This document shows, piece after piece, positions 8,675-18,057 of a DNA stretch of 64,000 nucleotides. Under the pieces are notes generated by a model. It saw only the letters and a list, made by a program, of their open reading frames with translations. It searched no databases and had not been told where the DNA came from. The number at the start of each line of letters is the position of its first letter. Within the stretch, counting starts at the first letter, position 1. The translations under genes were made by a program, and so were the position numbers. Origin of the DNA: an uncultured Anaerobutyricum sp. (GTDB lineage: Bacteria > Bacillota > Clostridia > Lachnospirales > Lachnospiraceae); contig NZ_CAKRCF010000008.1 of assembly GCF_934307085.1 (NCBI RefSeq), forward strand, positions 18,504-82,503, written 5' to 3'.

Positions 8675-9718
8675 AAAAAGCCCCTCTATTGCCTGAAAAG
8701 GATTCTTTTCAGGCTGATAGGAGAATTCCTGATGGAATTGTTCCTGTTCTTTGGACCAGATATTTTTGTGGAAAGGAAGATGCAACATTTCCTGAATGTC
8801 TTTTAAATATAATCCTGGATAGAACTTCTCCATATATTTCCCGAAAAACTTTGGCAGATAATTGAGGCAATAAACTGGCTTTTTAGTAATGGAAAAAATA
8901 CCGGCATATTTACTGCTGTTTGTAACCAACATATCAGATACATATAATAAATCATTGACAGAAATAATGTTTTTGGTGTATCCGAAAGAAGAAGAATATC
9001 TGTATGGTAACTGATTAGCGATATTGGTTATATATTCATTGTTAGTGATTAGAAACCAGTCTTCACCAAGAACATCCATTAATTCTTTTAAATTAAAATC
9101 CTGGAAAGGATTTTCTGGTATTATGTCTTTAGGAGCACTTTGCGGTGCACCAGCGAGGATAAGGGAAAGAATTTTTTTGCCTTTTATTTGAGGATAATAG
9201 AATTCTATCTGTTTTCGGGCGGCACTTTGCTGTTCTTTTTGGAGTAGATCCCAGGAGACAATATAAGGAATATCGTCCCAGAAAGTAATAGTATCTTCCC
9301 ACTCATAATAAGTTTTTAAAACTTTGCTGGTAAAAGGAGAACCTGTGAAGATGTCAGTGCATCGGATAAAGGTTTTCTTTTTTTTGAAATCAAGATCAGA
9401 AGAACCTTTCAAAAAAATATTAAATTGATAATCAAATGGAGCTGCTAAGAGCACTCTTTTCTGACCGGCAGCAGCACTTGGGATTTTGATTGGGATAGAA
9501 GAATCCATGCAGATAATGTTATCTGCATTTGTGCAAAAAAGCCGTCTGCCTTCTTCCATTTTTCTATTCATGGCAGGAAGATCTGTAGCAGTTTTATTCA
9601 GGTAATATTCAAATTCTGTGTCAGGGAGAGCGGAATTAAGATGATTTTTTACAAGTTGTAAATCTAAATTAAAAGCTCGTCCACGTGTACTGACGAAAGA
9701 AATGGTATTTTTATCCAT
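8660..9718 (-). CDS. Small companion of the GT2/CDP-glycerol transferase fusion, paralogue 1
   Basis: A 352-aa protein with no signal peptide or membrane helix. It is clearly related to the gene at 13973-15010: both open with (F/L)STRGR, have DMLVTNSSK(Y/H)A near residues 255-265, then KKPVYYLNY. The last motif resembles the SDMLITDYSS...RKPIAFF segment of CDP-glycerol glycerophosphotransferases, with the DYSS acid replaced. I infer a GT-B-like fold that may be a divergent transferase or a partner subunit. It starts one base after the stop of the fusion gene and uses the GGAGG at the end of that gene, so the two are coupled. The final NSNL and stop are encoded by repeat A2. Confidence 0.6.
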   Translation of the reverse strand: MDKNTISFVSTRGRAFNLDLQLVKNHLNSALPDTEFEYYLNKTATDLPAMNRKMEEGRRLFCTNADNIICMDSSIPIKIPSAAAGQKRVLLAAPFDYQFNIFLKGSSDLDFKKKKTFIRCTDIFTGSPFTSKVLKTYYEWEDTITFWDDIPYIVSWDLLQKEQQSAARKQIEFYYPQIKGKKILSLILAGAPQSAPKDIIPENPFQDFNLKELMDVLGEDWFLITNNEYITNIANQLPYRYSSSFGYTKNIISVNDLLYVSDMLVTNSSKYAGIFSITKKPVYCLNYLPKFFGKYMEKFYPGLYLKDIQEMLHLPFHKNIWSKEQEQFHQEFSYQPEKNPFQAIEGLFNSNL

Positions 9719-9719
9719 A

Positions 9720-12542
9720 TTACTTTGCCTCCATGTATGAATTAATCAGGTGTGCGATTCGCTCACAACTGTGACCATCACAGGCAGACATATATTTAGC
9801 AATGAACGCATTCATTTTATCGGTAATTATATGTTTTTCTGGATGTGTTAAATATTCGGTAAGTTCATTCTGATCTGTATATATATATCCTGGCAGATCT
9901 TCAGGATAATTAAGATAAAATCCACGATCGTAGGTTGCAAGATCGTAACAGAAAAATGCAATCGGCTTTCTTAAAAGTGCATATTCAAATATAACAGATG
10001 AATAATCTGTAATAAGCATATCAGAAACAAGCATATAGTCATTAGTAGAAAAATCACGCATAACACGTATATTTTTATACTTATGTGGCAGAATTTCATT
10101 TTTCATTATCGGATGTGGACAAATTAATAATACCTGATTTGGCAGTAGTTCCTTTGAAAGACGGTCAAAATCAAGTTCTGGATGAAATTCGCTTCGGTCG
10201 CATCCGACATCACGGAAAGTAGGGGCGTAAACGATAAGAGACTTTCCAATCAAGCCTGGATGATGAAAATAAATTTTTCGTTTTATTTTATTAATTAATC
10301 GTTTGTTAAAATACTCATCTGTTCTAGGGCAGCCGAGAGCCTTTACTTTATTATAATTTACATCAAGTGCATCTGCATAAATGGAACGAACTTCTTCTCC
10401 ACTTACACAGACAAGATTGTATTGTGCGTGAGTTGCTCTGTCTTCCGGAAGAGACAAATTCGTACCTCTTTGTCCAAACTTTTTGAATGCACCGCAGGCA
10501 TGCCACAACTGAATAACACGCTGTTGTGGTCTTAATGGAAAATATCTTAAATATTTTACGTAATCATCAGTAACGATAACTTTGCTTGTCAGGATGGCTT
10601 CTGTCATTTTCAAAGCTGTTTCAGGATCATGTGGAAGACGGCTGGCACAAATAACTTTTTTTCCTTTGATAAATGGATATAGAGCTTTTGCATTTCCTTC
10701 CAGGTGGCCATCAGCACGGACAGAAACGAATAAAACCTGATTCTGGAGCGGTTTTTTCTGGAGGGAGGTAGCTTTCTGATTCCAGGTCTGTTCTTTCTCT
10801 GTCTCATCAGGAAGATGACGGAACTTCATACCAGATTCAGCTGGATTATAAAGAATTTCAGGGCTATTTAATGTAACGGGCTTATCCCTCAGATAATCTT
10901 CAATAAAAGGTTTTGTTTTTGATGTCGAAATATAATCAATAAAAGTTTCTGGTTGATTATTGTATAAAAGCATTCCATCAAGACGATAGAGGTAATTTCC
11001 CTTACTATAGCATTCCTTTATAAATTCTGGAAGCTCTGTATTAAAGTCAGAGGAAAGTGAACGGATAAATCCGACACTGAAAAATTTATTTGCCAAAATT
11101 GCATCCATAGTAAGACAAGGGTTATATTTCTTTCCATTTTTTAAAGAAGTAGCAGAAATCTTGCTGAGGAGCATTGGCTGTGGCTGTGTATATTTTTTAT
11201 GGTAAATTCCCTCAATGATAAAATCATAGTGTTTAATAAATTGTTTATAAGCCAGCCGGAAGGTACCAACAGCGTAAGTAATTTCTGTATCGCAAAAAGC
11301 AATATATGGAGTCTGTACCTGATTTAGAGCATGTGTAAATAACTCTTTTTTAGAGTCGCATTTTTCAAAGAAGATATTATCCTGTAACAGACCTTCTTTT
11401 TCTATAGATGCTTTCATAGAAAATGGTACGACGATTTTCATGAAAATAAGATTCTGCTGCTCTAAAGACTTCAGAGATTTCATGAAGTTCTTTTTGTCTG
11501 TCTTATCTCCATAGAGCACAGCGGTAAATAAAGCATTAGCTAAAACATCTTCTTTAGATGACTTTATATCATATAAAGAAAATTCAGGAAAAGAAGAACT
11601 CAGCAAAGAAATTGTTCGTATATCAAGTGTCTGCAAAAGAGTATGAACTTCGTTCACAAGTCTTTGAATAGTAGCTGTATCTAAAGACCAGAATTGAATA
11701 TAAAACTGATTTAATATAATCTGTAATTCCTTTTGGATGATAGTGTTTAAGTAATTATGAATTTCTGGATTCTGCTGTCGGGCTTCTTCGATGGAGCTAT
11801 ATTCAGGATAATCCCTTAAGAAACTTTCTTTTGAGGAAGAAAGAATCAATTGATGGGCAATAATATAGTCCTTAATTTTTGATGGTGAAATAGAAGCAGT
11901 GATGGAGCCGCCATCGTCATATTTTCTGTAATGAGTAATTACCTGATCTAAACCAGTAATTTTATCGCAGTGATATAAGTATTCAGTGACAAAAACCCCA
12001 TCTTCAGAATAAGAAATCGGGGCAAATGTTAAATTATACTTCTGAATCAGACTGCGGCGGAAGAGTTTATTCCATAAAGCAAAAGTCCAGAGAATGTCGG
12101 TATTATATTTATCGATTTCATCTAACACAACCAGCTCATCCAAATTATGGATTTGGATAGTAGTGTGACGATTAAAAATATCATACTTTGCAATGAGTAA
12201 ATCTGCATCTTTTTCAGAAGCAGTATTGTACATGGAATTCAATGCATCACTTTCGAGAATATCATCTGCATCAAAAAAGAAGATGTATTCACCCTGTGCA
12301 ACATCTAAACCAGAGTTACGTGCAGAAGAAGGACCGCCATTTTCTTTATTAATGATAATCAGATTGGAATACTTTTGTTTGTAAGAATTTAATATATCTA
12401 AAGTTGTATCTGAAGAACCGTCATTAATTACGATAACTTCGTATTCGGAACGATTCATAGTTTGTAAGAAAATGCTGTCTAAGGTTTCGGATAAATATTT
12501 TTCTGCGTTATACACAGCGATAATAACTGATATTTTTTTCAT
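9720..12542 (-). CDS. Multidomain glycosyltransferase: GT2 plus CDP-glycerol glycerophosphotransferase, paralogue 1
   Basis: A 940-aa fusion. Residues 1-240 are a GT2 domain (VIVINDGSSD near 35-45, DxD-like FFFDADD near 88-94). Residues 350-560 look like a second, degenerate GT-A fold (TPYIAFCDTE). Residues 600-935 are a CDP-glycerol glycerophosphotransferase domain (PF04464 type) with LWHACGAFKKFGQ from 679, CPHP near 809 and SDMLITDYSS from 840. Such proteins build teichoic-acid-like or glycerol-phosphate-decorated wall polymers on the inner membrane face. There is no membrane helix. It is coupled to the companion gene downstream. A second copy of the pair stands 2.5 kb away. The polymer made is unknown. 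Confidence 0.85.
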   Translation of the reverse strand: MKKISVIIAVYNAEKYLSETLDSIFLQTMNRSEYEVIVINDGSSDTTLDILNSYKQKYSNLIIINKENGGPSSARNSGLDVAQGEYIFFFDADDILESDALNSMYNTASEKDADLLIAKYDIFNRHTTIQIHNLDELVVLDEIDKYNTDILWTFALWNKLFRRSLIQKYNLTFAPISYSEDGVFVTEYLYHCDKITGLDQVITHYRKYDDGGSITASISPSKIKDYIIAHQLILSSSKESFLRDYPEYSSIEEARQQNPEIHNYLNTIIQKELQIILNQFYIQFWSLDTATIQRLVNEVHTLLQTLDIRTISLLSSSFPEFSLYDIKSSKEDVLANALFTAVLYGDKTDKKNFMKSLKSLEQQNLIFMKIVVPFSMKASIEKEGLLQDNIFFEKCDSKKELFTHALNQVQTPYIAFCDTEITYAVGTFRLAYKQFIKHYDFIIEGIYHKKYTQPQPMLLSKISATSLKNGKKYNPCLTMDAILANKFFSVGFIRSLSSDFNTELPEFIKECYSKGNYLYRLDGMLLYNNQPETFIDYISTSKTKPFIEDYLRDKPVTLNSPEILYNPAESGMKFRHLPDETEKEQTWNQKATSLQKKPLQNQVLFVSVRADGHLEGNAKALYPFIKGKKVICASRLPHDPETALKMTEAILTSKVIVTDDYVKYLRYFPLRPQQRVIQLWHACGAFKKFGQRGTNLSLPEDRATHAQYNLVCVSGEEVRSIYADALDVNYNKVKALGCPRTDEYFNKRLINKIKRKIYFHHPGLIGKSLIVYAPTFRDVGCDRSEFHPELDFDRLSKELLPNQVLLICPHPIMKNEILPHKYKNIRVMRDFSTNDYMLVSDMLITDYSSVIFEYALLRKPIAFFCYDLATYDRGFYLNYPEDLPGYIYTDQNELTEYLTHPEKHIITDKMNAFIAKYMSACDGHSCERIAHLINSYMEAK

Positions 12543-12683
12543 ATTTTCTCATCCTTATATTGTAAATTATTATGAAAAGATTATTATAAGCAGTTGACAT
12601 ATTTTTTTATTATATACTAGAGAAAAAATTTTGGCAATTATATTCTTGAAAGAAGAATAATTGTAAGAAAATAGACAGATAAG

Positions 12684-12712
12684 TTGTTAAGTACAACATT
12701 TAATGCTATTAT
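12684..12712 (+). promoter_or_regulatory. Probable promoter for the acyltransferase gene
   Basis: TTGTTA (12684-12689) and TATTAT (12707-12712) are exactly 17 bp apart, about 65 bp upstream of the ATG at 12778. Just before it, at 12635-12663, is an 11-bp stem (CAATTAT-TTCTT with AAGAATAATTG) that could belong to the leader of the divergent minus-strand gene. Confidence 0.45.
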
Positions 12713-12777
12713 AGCAGAGAAATTATCAATATATAGTTCTTCATGATTTAAAAATAGAAGAGAAGAAAGGAGTATAA

Positions 12778-13842
12778 ATGCTAATATTTGTATTGATTTT
12801 GTTGATGGTTATTATAAGCAATGCACAGTTATCCTGTTGCAATGAGTTTAATACACAGTATTGTAGTATAGAACAGACAAATGTAGTTAAAGGAATTTTT
12901 GTACTGCTTGTATTTTTAAGACACGGTACTTCCTATCTGACTTTAAAAGGAGGGTTAGATGCTCCGTATTTAACAATGGATTCTGCTTTAGGCCAGATGA
13001 TAGTGGCAATGTTTTTGTTCTATTCTGGCTTTGGAATGATGAAATCCATGATGAAGAAGAGATTTGCTTATGTAAAAACGCTTCCCATAAAAAGATTTTT
13101 AATTGTAGTGTTAAATTTTGATATTGCGGTATTATTATTTTTAATCATGAATATTTGTCTGAAGATACATTTTGATTTGAAGACAATTCTGTTGTCATTT
13201 ACCGGATGGAAGGGAATTGGAAATTCAAACTGGTATATGTTTGCCATTTTTGGATTGTATATAATATGGTTTGTGTCCTTTTATTTTTTACGTTGGTTTG
13301 ACAGTGAATTAAGTTTATATATTGGGATGGTGATTTTTACGATATTATCTGTGGCCTTTGTATATTGGCAGATGCAGATGGGGCAGCCAGCATGGTTCTA
13401 TAACACAATCATAGTATTTGCACTGGGAGGCTGGTTTGCATTACTGCAGGATAAGATTGAAAATATCGTTATGAGAAATGATTATATTTATCTGGTGATT
13501 GCAGCCGTAGTGGCTATATTATGCTGGATTAGTTATACAAATAAAAAAGGCAGTCTTCACGAGTATTCGGTTTGGGCCATTATGTTTACGGTAGCAGTTG
13601 TAATGATAACAATGAAATTGAGTATAAAAAGTACAGCGTTAGAATGGGTAGGAAAAAGAGTATTTAGCATATATATTCTTCAGAGAATTCCGATGATAAT
13701 ATTTGTTAAGACAGGATTTGCAATGGAATCACCGTATGTTTTTCTGGTGTTAGCTTTTTTTATTACTTTAGGAATTTCAGTTATTTTTGATTATCTGGTA
13801 GGAAAGTTAGATCAGAGGATTTTGAAATGTTTTTATAAATAA
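12778..13842 (+). CDS. Acyltransferase 3 family membrane protein
   Basis: A 354-aa protein with about ten hydrophobic segments. The first soluble stretch ends in VVKGIFVLLVFLRHGTSYL, with the conserved His of acyltransferase-3 proteins (here in FLRHG), followed by the LFYSGFG segment typical of the family. Members move acetyl or other acyl groups across the membrane onto surface sugars. The gene stands alone on the plus strand between two minus-strand glycosyltransferase pairs, so it probably modifies the polymer they make (inference). AAAGGAG precedes the ATG. It ends in a strong two-way terminator. Confidence 0.8.
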   Translation: MLIFVLILLMVIISNAQLSCCNEFNTQYCSIEQTNVVKGIFVLLVFLRHGTSYLTLKGGLDAPYLTMDSALGQMIVAMFLFYSGFGMMKSMMKKRFAYVKTLPIKRFLIVVLNFDIAVLLFLIMNICLKIHFDLKTILLSFTGWKGIGNSNWYMFAIFGLYIIWFVSFYFLRWFDSELSLYIGMVIFTILSVAFVYWQMQMGQPAWFYNTIIVFALGGWFALLQDKIENIVMRNDYIYLVIAAVVAILCWISYTNKKGSLHEYSVWAIMFTVAVVMITMKLSIKSTALEWVGKRVFSIYILQRIPMIIFVKTGFAMESPYVFLVLAFFITLGISVIFDYLVGKLDQRILKCFYK

Positions 13843-13871
13843 AAAGATATCACTGTTGAAATATTGTTGTT

Positions 13872-13932
13872 AAAAGCAGCCATAATAGAGAGGGGTGTCA
13901 GGAAAGACAAGTCCTTTATTATGGCTGCTTTT
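13872..13932. terminator. Bidirectional terminator between convergent genes
   Basis: A perfect 15-bp stem (AAAAGCAGCCATAAT at 13872-13886 with its complement at 13918-13932) is flanked by A and T runs. A smaller TGTC/GACA hairpin sits in the loop. It serves the acyltransferase gene from the left and the companion gene at 13973-15010 from the right. Confidence 0.85.
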
Positions 13933-13972
13933 TATGAATACAGATGGACTACATCAATTAACTGAAGAAAAA

Positions 13973-15010
13973 TTATTTTGTATATATATTGTAGATTTCT
14001 TCCAGCGGATTTTGCGTTGTATCATAAGCAAAATCCTGACAGAACTTTTGCTGTTCATCAGAAAGTATTGGTTTATCGTAGTTAATTTTCATTAATTCTC
14101 CTGCAGTGTTAAGATATAAATCAGGATAAAATTGCTTTATATAGGTTCCAAAATATTTGCTGCCATAATTTAAATAATAGACAGGTTTTTTCACAGATGC
14201 AAATGCACAGGCATGTTTGCTGCTATTGGTAACCAGTATATCAGAAAAATACAGAAGATTATTGATATTAAAGCGGTCTTTCATATATCCGAAACAGCCA
14301 GCGTACTCAAAAGAGAGAGAGAAGGCCATTTCAAGAAAATTTGTATTATTAGTGATTAAAAACCAGCCGTCGTTTAGCAGATCAAGTAGTTTTTTTAAAT
14401 TAAGATCTGAAAACAGATTATTTATTTCGTCTGTTGCTTTTTGATTCACCGTAATAACAGACAGGATTTTTTTACCTTTTGCCTGAGGATAAAAGTATTC
14501 GAAGTCATTTCGAAACTTTGCTTTTTGTGGTTCCTGTGTAATATCCCAGGAAAAAGGAAGACACATACCATCAAGGAACGTAGTATTTTCAAAAACATAA
14601 AAATCCTTTAAAAATCTGCTGAAAAAAGGAGCACCAGCAATGATATGAGTACACCGGATAAAAGTTTTTTTATGTTCTGATTCAGGATTCTCCATATATT
14701 TTAGATATTCTTTAAAAAGGTAATCATAAGGTGCCAGCGTCAGGAGACGTCTTTCCCCGGGAGCAGCAGGAGCGATTTTTATTGGAATAGAGGCATCCAT
14801 ACAGAGTAGATTTTGAGCATCTTTGCAGAAAGATAGCCGTGCTTTTTCTAATTGCTGGTTAACAGCGGGAACTTTGGTAGCAGTATTTTTAAAATAATGT
14901 TCGAAAGTTACATTTGGAAGAACAGATGCCAGATAATCCTGTACTATTTTTAAGTCGATATTCATTTTTCTTCCACGTGTGCTAAGAAGTGAAATTATAT
15001 TGGCATTCAT
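13973..15010 (-). CDS. Small companion of the GT2/CDP-glycerol transferase fusion, paralogue 2
   Basis: A 345-aa paralogue of the protein at 8660-9718, sharing the LSTRGR start, the CMDASIPIKI segment, FIRCT, the NNLLYFSDILVTNSSKHA motif and KKPVYYLNYGSKYFG. There is no signal peptide or membrane helix. As in the first pair it starts one base after the stop of the large gene and depends on its GGAG for initiation. The repeated coupling suggests the two products work together. I do not recognise a named family beyond the resemblance to the C-terminal half of CDP-glycerol transferases. Confidence 0.6.
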   Translation of the reverse strand: MNANIISLLSTRGRKMNIDLKIVQDYLASVLPNVTFEHYFKNTATKVPAVNQQLEKARLSFCKDAQNLLCMDASIPIKIAPAAPGERRLLTLAPYDYLFKEYLKYMENPESEHKKTFIRCTHIIAGAPFFSRFLKDFYVFENTTFLDGMCLPFSWDITQEPQKAKFRNDFEYFYPQAKGKKILSVITVNQKATDEINNLFSDLNLKKLLDLLNDGWFLITNNTNFLEMAFSLSFEYAGCFGYMKDRFNINNLLYFSDILVTNSSKHACAFASVKKPVYYLNYGSKYFGTYIKQFYPDLYLNTAGELMKINYDKPILSDEQQKFCQDFAYDTTQNPLEEIYNIYTK

Positions 15011-15011
15011 G

Positions 15012-17849
15012 TTAGTTCTCCTCCATATAAGAATTAATTATCTGTGCAATTCTTTCACAGCTATGTCCATCGCAGTTAGACATATATTTTTCAACAAAAG
15101 AATTATATTTGTCTGGAAGGGCACGTTTCTTTTTACGTCTTAAAAATTCAGTGAGTTCCTCCTGGTTTTTAAAAATATCACCTGGAAGATCCTCTGGATA
15201 TTTTAAGTAGAAATCTCTGTCGTATCTTAGAAGATCATAACAGAAGAAAGCGATTGGTTTGCGAAGCAGTGCATACTCAAAAATTACAGAAGAATAATCG
15301 GTGATTAACATATCAGAAATTAACATATAATCATTGGTTGAGAAGTCCCGCATTTCCCATATGTTAGGATATTCTTTTGGCAAAATAGGTGCTTCCATCA
15401 AAGGATGAGGGCATATGAGTAAAAGCTGGTTTCTGCGTAATGATTTAGAAAGGAGATCGAAATCTAATTCAGGGTGAAATTCGCTGCGGTCTCCTTCGGT
15501 ATCTCTAAAAGTAGGAGCATAAACAATAACGGATTTAAAAAACAGTTTAGGATGTTTAGAATAAATCTCACGTTTCTTTTTAGAAATAAGCTTTTTATCA
15601 AAATAAATATCGGTTCTTGGAGCACCTAAAGCACGTACTTTTTCATAGTTGATATCAAAAGCATCTGCATAGATAGCACGTACTTTTTCACTACTTACAC
15701 ACACAAGATTGTACTGGGAGTGTGTAGATAAATCCGTGGCAACCGGCAGATTTGTACCTCGTTGTCCGAACTTTTTAAAGGCACCACATCCATGCCAGAG
15801 CTGAATGACTTTTTGTTCAGGACGGAGTGGGAAATATCTTAAGTATTTTATATAGTCATCAGTGACAATTACCTTGCTGGTAAGGACGGTCTTTGCCATC
15901 TCAAAAGCAGCTTCATTATCATGTGGAAGTCTGTGGGCACAAATAACTTTTTCGCCGTTAATATATGGATAGAGAGCAAGGGCATTTCCTTCTAATTCGC
16001 CATCAGAACGAATGGAAACAAAAGCTACTTTATTTTGAAGTTTTTTCTTTTTGAGTTTTGGTATTTCTAAAACCCATGCTTCCTGAGCATCTGCTTCTGG
16101 AATAGCCCGAAATTTTGCCCCCGATGCTATTGGTTGATACTTAAGTTCATGAGCATTTAAGCTGACTGGTTTTGCCTGAAAATATTTCTGTAAAAGAGGA
16201 AGAACTTTTTTATCGGCAGTATATGGGAGAAAAGAGGACTCTGTATCATTATATATAAGGATTTTGTCAAACTTATATAAATAATGCCCTGTATGATAGC
16301 ATTTATCCAGAATATCAGCAGTATTTAAATCAAAATTAATCGACAGTTTACTCAAAAAAGAAACAGAGAAAAATTTGTTAGATAAAGTATTTTCCATGGC
16401 AAGGCAGAGGGTATTACAATTATCAGCATTTAAATAATCTCTGACAATGCGACTGTAAATGAGTGGCTGAAGTTCTCCATAATCTCTGTGGTTAAGTGTT
16501 TCGGCAATGAAGTTCACATAATTTTTATTAAACAGGTTGTTTATCTGTCGAAAAGCACCGATAGAATAAACCGTTTTGGCATCACAGAAGGTAATATATG
16601 GAGAGTTAGCTGAGTTTAAAGCTTTTGTAAATAAATCCTGCTCAGATACACAGTCTGTAAATACGATATTTTTCTGGAGTAACTGCTGATTTACGATTGT
16701 GTCTTTCATGGATGACGGTACAACAATCTTGATAAACACAATATTTTGCTTTAGTAAAGATTGCAAGCAGGAAAGGAAATCATCTTCGTTATCTGTATTG
16801 CCATAAAGTACTGCTGTAAAGATGGCACTTTCTAATACTTTTTCCGGAAAAGTACTTAAACTGTATACGGGCAGTTCTGGTAATGTGGAACTTAATTCTG
16901 AGAAGTTTTTTAAATCCAATAATTTCAATCTGTCATTAATCTGCCGAACAAGGAATTCTATAGTGGGTTGTTCTAAAGTCCATAGTTTAGCATAGAAACG
17001 TTTTAATAAAACAAGGAGTTCCTTTTGAATAATTTTATTCAGATAGTTATGAATTTCAGGATTTTTTTGTTCAGCTTCTTCAATAGAATCATACTCTGGG
17101 TAATCTTTTAAAAAGCTTTCTTTTGCACAGGCAAGAATTATCTGGTGAGCTGTAATGTAGTCCTTGATTTTCTGAGGAGAAACGGTTGCAGTGATAGAGC
17201 CTCCATTAATATCATCAAATCTTCTGTAATGAATTAAAAGCTTATTCAGTCCGGTAATCCGGGTGGAATAGAATAAATATTTCATGACAAATATACCGTC
17301 TTCAGAATAGGAGACAGGTTCAAAACGTAAATGATGTTCCTCAATCAAATCGCGTCGAAATAGTTTATTCCATAATGCAAAGGTTTTTAAAATGTCTGGG
17401 TTGTACTTGTCGATTTCATCAAGACAGATTAAGTCATCAAGAGAGTGGACAGGAGCAATCTTATACAGATTAAGAACATCATAGTTTCCGATGATTAGAT
17501 CAGAATGATGTTCCTTTGCACATGAAAATAAGGCACTTAGAGTATCATTTATTAAAACATCATCTGCATCAAAAAAATAAATGTATTCACCTCGAGCCAT
17601 ATCAAGTCCAGCATTTCTGGCAGAAGAAGGTCCGCCATTTTCTTTATTACAAACAATAATGTTAGGGTATTTTTTCTGATAGCTGTGAAGAATATCAGAG
17701 GTGTGATCTGTAGAACCATCGTTTACAATAATAATTTCATAATCAGAATCATGCATTGTCTGAAAGACAACACTGTCTAATGCTTCTGAGAGATATTTTT
17801 CTGCATTATATGCAGGAATAATTACTGATATTTTAAATTTTTTTTGCAT
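15012..17849 (-). CDS. Multidomain glycosyltransferase: GT2 plus CDP-glycerol glycerophosphotransferase, paralogue 2
   Basis: 945 aa, with the same three-part plan as the gene at 9720-12542: GT2 (IIIVNDGSTDHT, then YFFDADDVL), a degenerate second GT-A-like region, and a C-terminal CDP-glycerol transferase with LWHGCGAFKKFGQRGTN and SDMLITDYSSVIFEYALLRKP. The C-terminal domains of the two paralogues are very similar, while the middle regions have drifted. The start ATG follows AAGGAAG. The first gene reads WHAC where this one reads WHGC. Likely role: adding sugar and glycerol phosphate units to a surface polymer. Confidence 0.85.
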   Translation of the reverse strand: MQKKFKISVIIPAYNAEKYLSEALDSVVFQTMHDSDYEIIIVNDGSTDHTSDILHSYQKKYPNIIVCNKENGGPSSARNAGLDMARGEYIYFFDADDVLINDTLSALFSCAKEHHSDLIIGNYDVLNLYKIAPVHSLDDLICLDEIDKYNPDILKTFALWNKLFRRDLIEEHHLRFEPVSYSEDGIFVMKYLFYSTRITGLNKLLIHYRRFDDINGGSITATVSPQKIKDYITAHQIILACAKESFLKDYPEYDSIEEAEQKNPEIHNYLNKIIQKELLVLLKRFYAKLWTLEQPTIEFLVRQINDRLKLLDLKNFSELSSTLPELPVYSLSTFPEKVLESAIFTAVLYGNTDNEDDFLSCLQSLLKQNIVFIKIVVPSSMKDTIVNQQLLQKNIVFTDCVSEQDLFTKALNSANSPYITFCDAKTVYSIGAFRQINNLFNKNYVNFIAETLNHRDYGELQPLIYSRIVRDYLNADNCNTLCLAMENTLSNKFFSVSFLSKLSINFDLNTADILDKCYHTGHYLYKFDKILIYNDTESSFLPYTADKKVLPLLQKYFQAKPVSLNAHELKYQPIASGAKFRAIPEADAQEAWVLEIPKLKKKKLQNKVAFVSIRSDGELEGNALALYPYINGEKVICAHRLPHDNEAAFEMAKTVLTSKVIVTDDYIKYLRYFPLRPEQKVIQLWHGCGAFKKFGQRGTNLPVATDLSTHSQYNLVCVSSEKVRAIYADAFDINYEKVRALGAPRTDIYFDKKLISKKKREIYSKHPKLFFKSVIVYAPTFRDTEGDRSEFHPELDFDLLSKSLRRNQLLLICPHPLMEAPILPKEYPNIWEMRDFSTNDYMLISDMLITDYSSVIFEYALLRKPIAFFCYDLLRYDRDFYLKYPEDLPGDIFKNQEELTEFLRRKKKRALPDKYNSFVEKYMSNCDGHSCERIAQIINSYMEEN

Positions 17850-17906
17850 AATGTACTTCCTTTTTGTGATGATAAATACAGTAAATTTTTTTTAATATAG
17901 CATAGT

Positions 17907-17936
17907 TTGACTGGGGTGGCAAGAAAGAGGTATTAT
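17907..17936 (+). promoter_or_regulatory. Probable promoter for glf
   Basis: TTGACT (17907-17912) and TATTAT (17931-17936) are 18 bp apart in the divergent gap, about 120 bp ahead of the glf start. Confidence 0.4.
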
Positions 17937-18057
17937 AAATATGAAATACTCTGGTGCCTATGCTTGTTGAAAAGAAATTTGTCTTGTGATAAAATAAAAA
18001 ATAATTGGAGAAACTATGGAAATAAAATAAAAATTAGAAAAATAAGGAGAGGATTCA

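Noticed and set aside
13895..14444. Plus-strand frames opposite the companion gene at 13973-15010
   Set aside because: They are antisense to a conserved paralogous gene and have no start signals.
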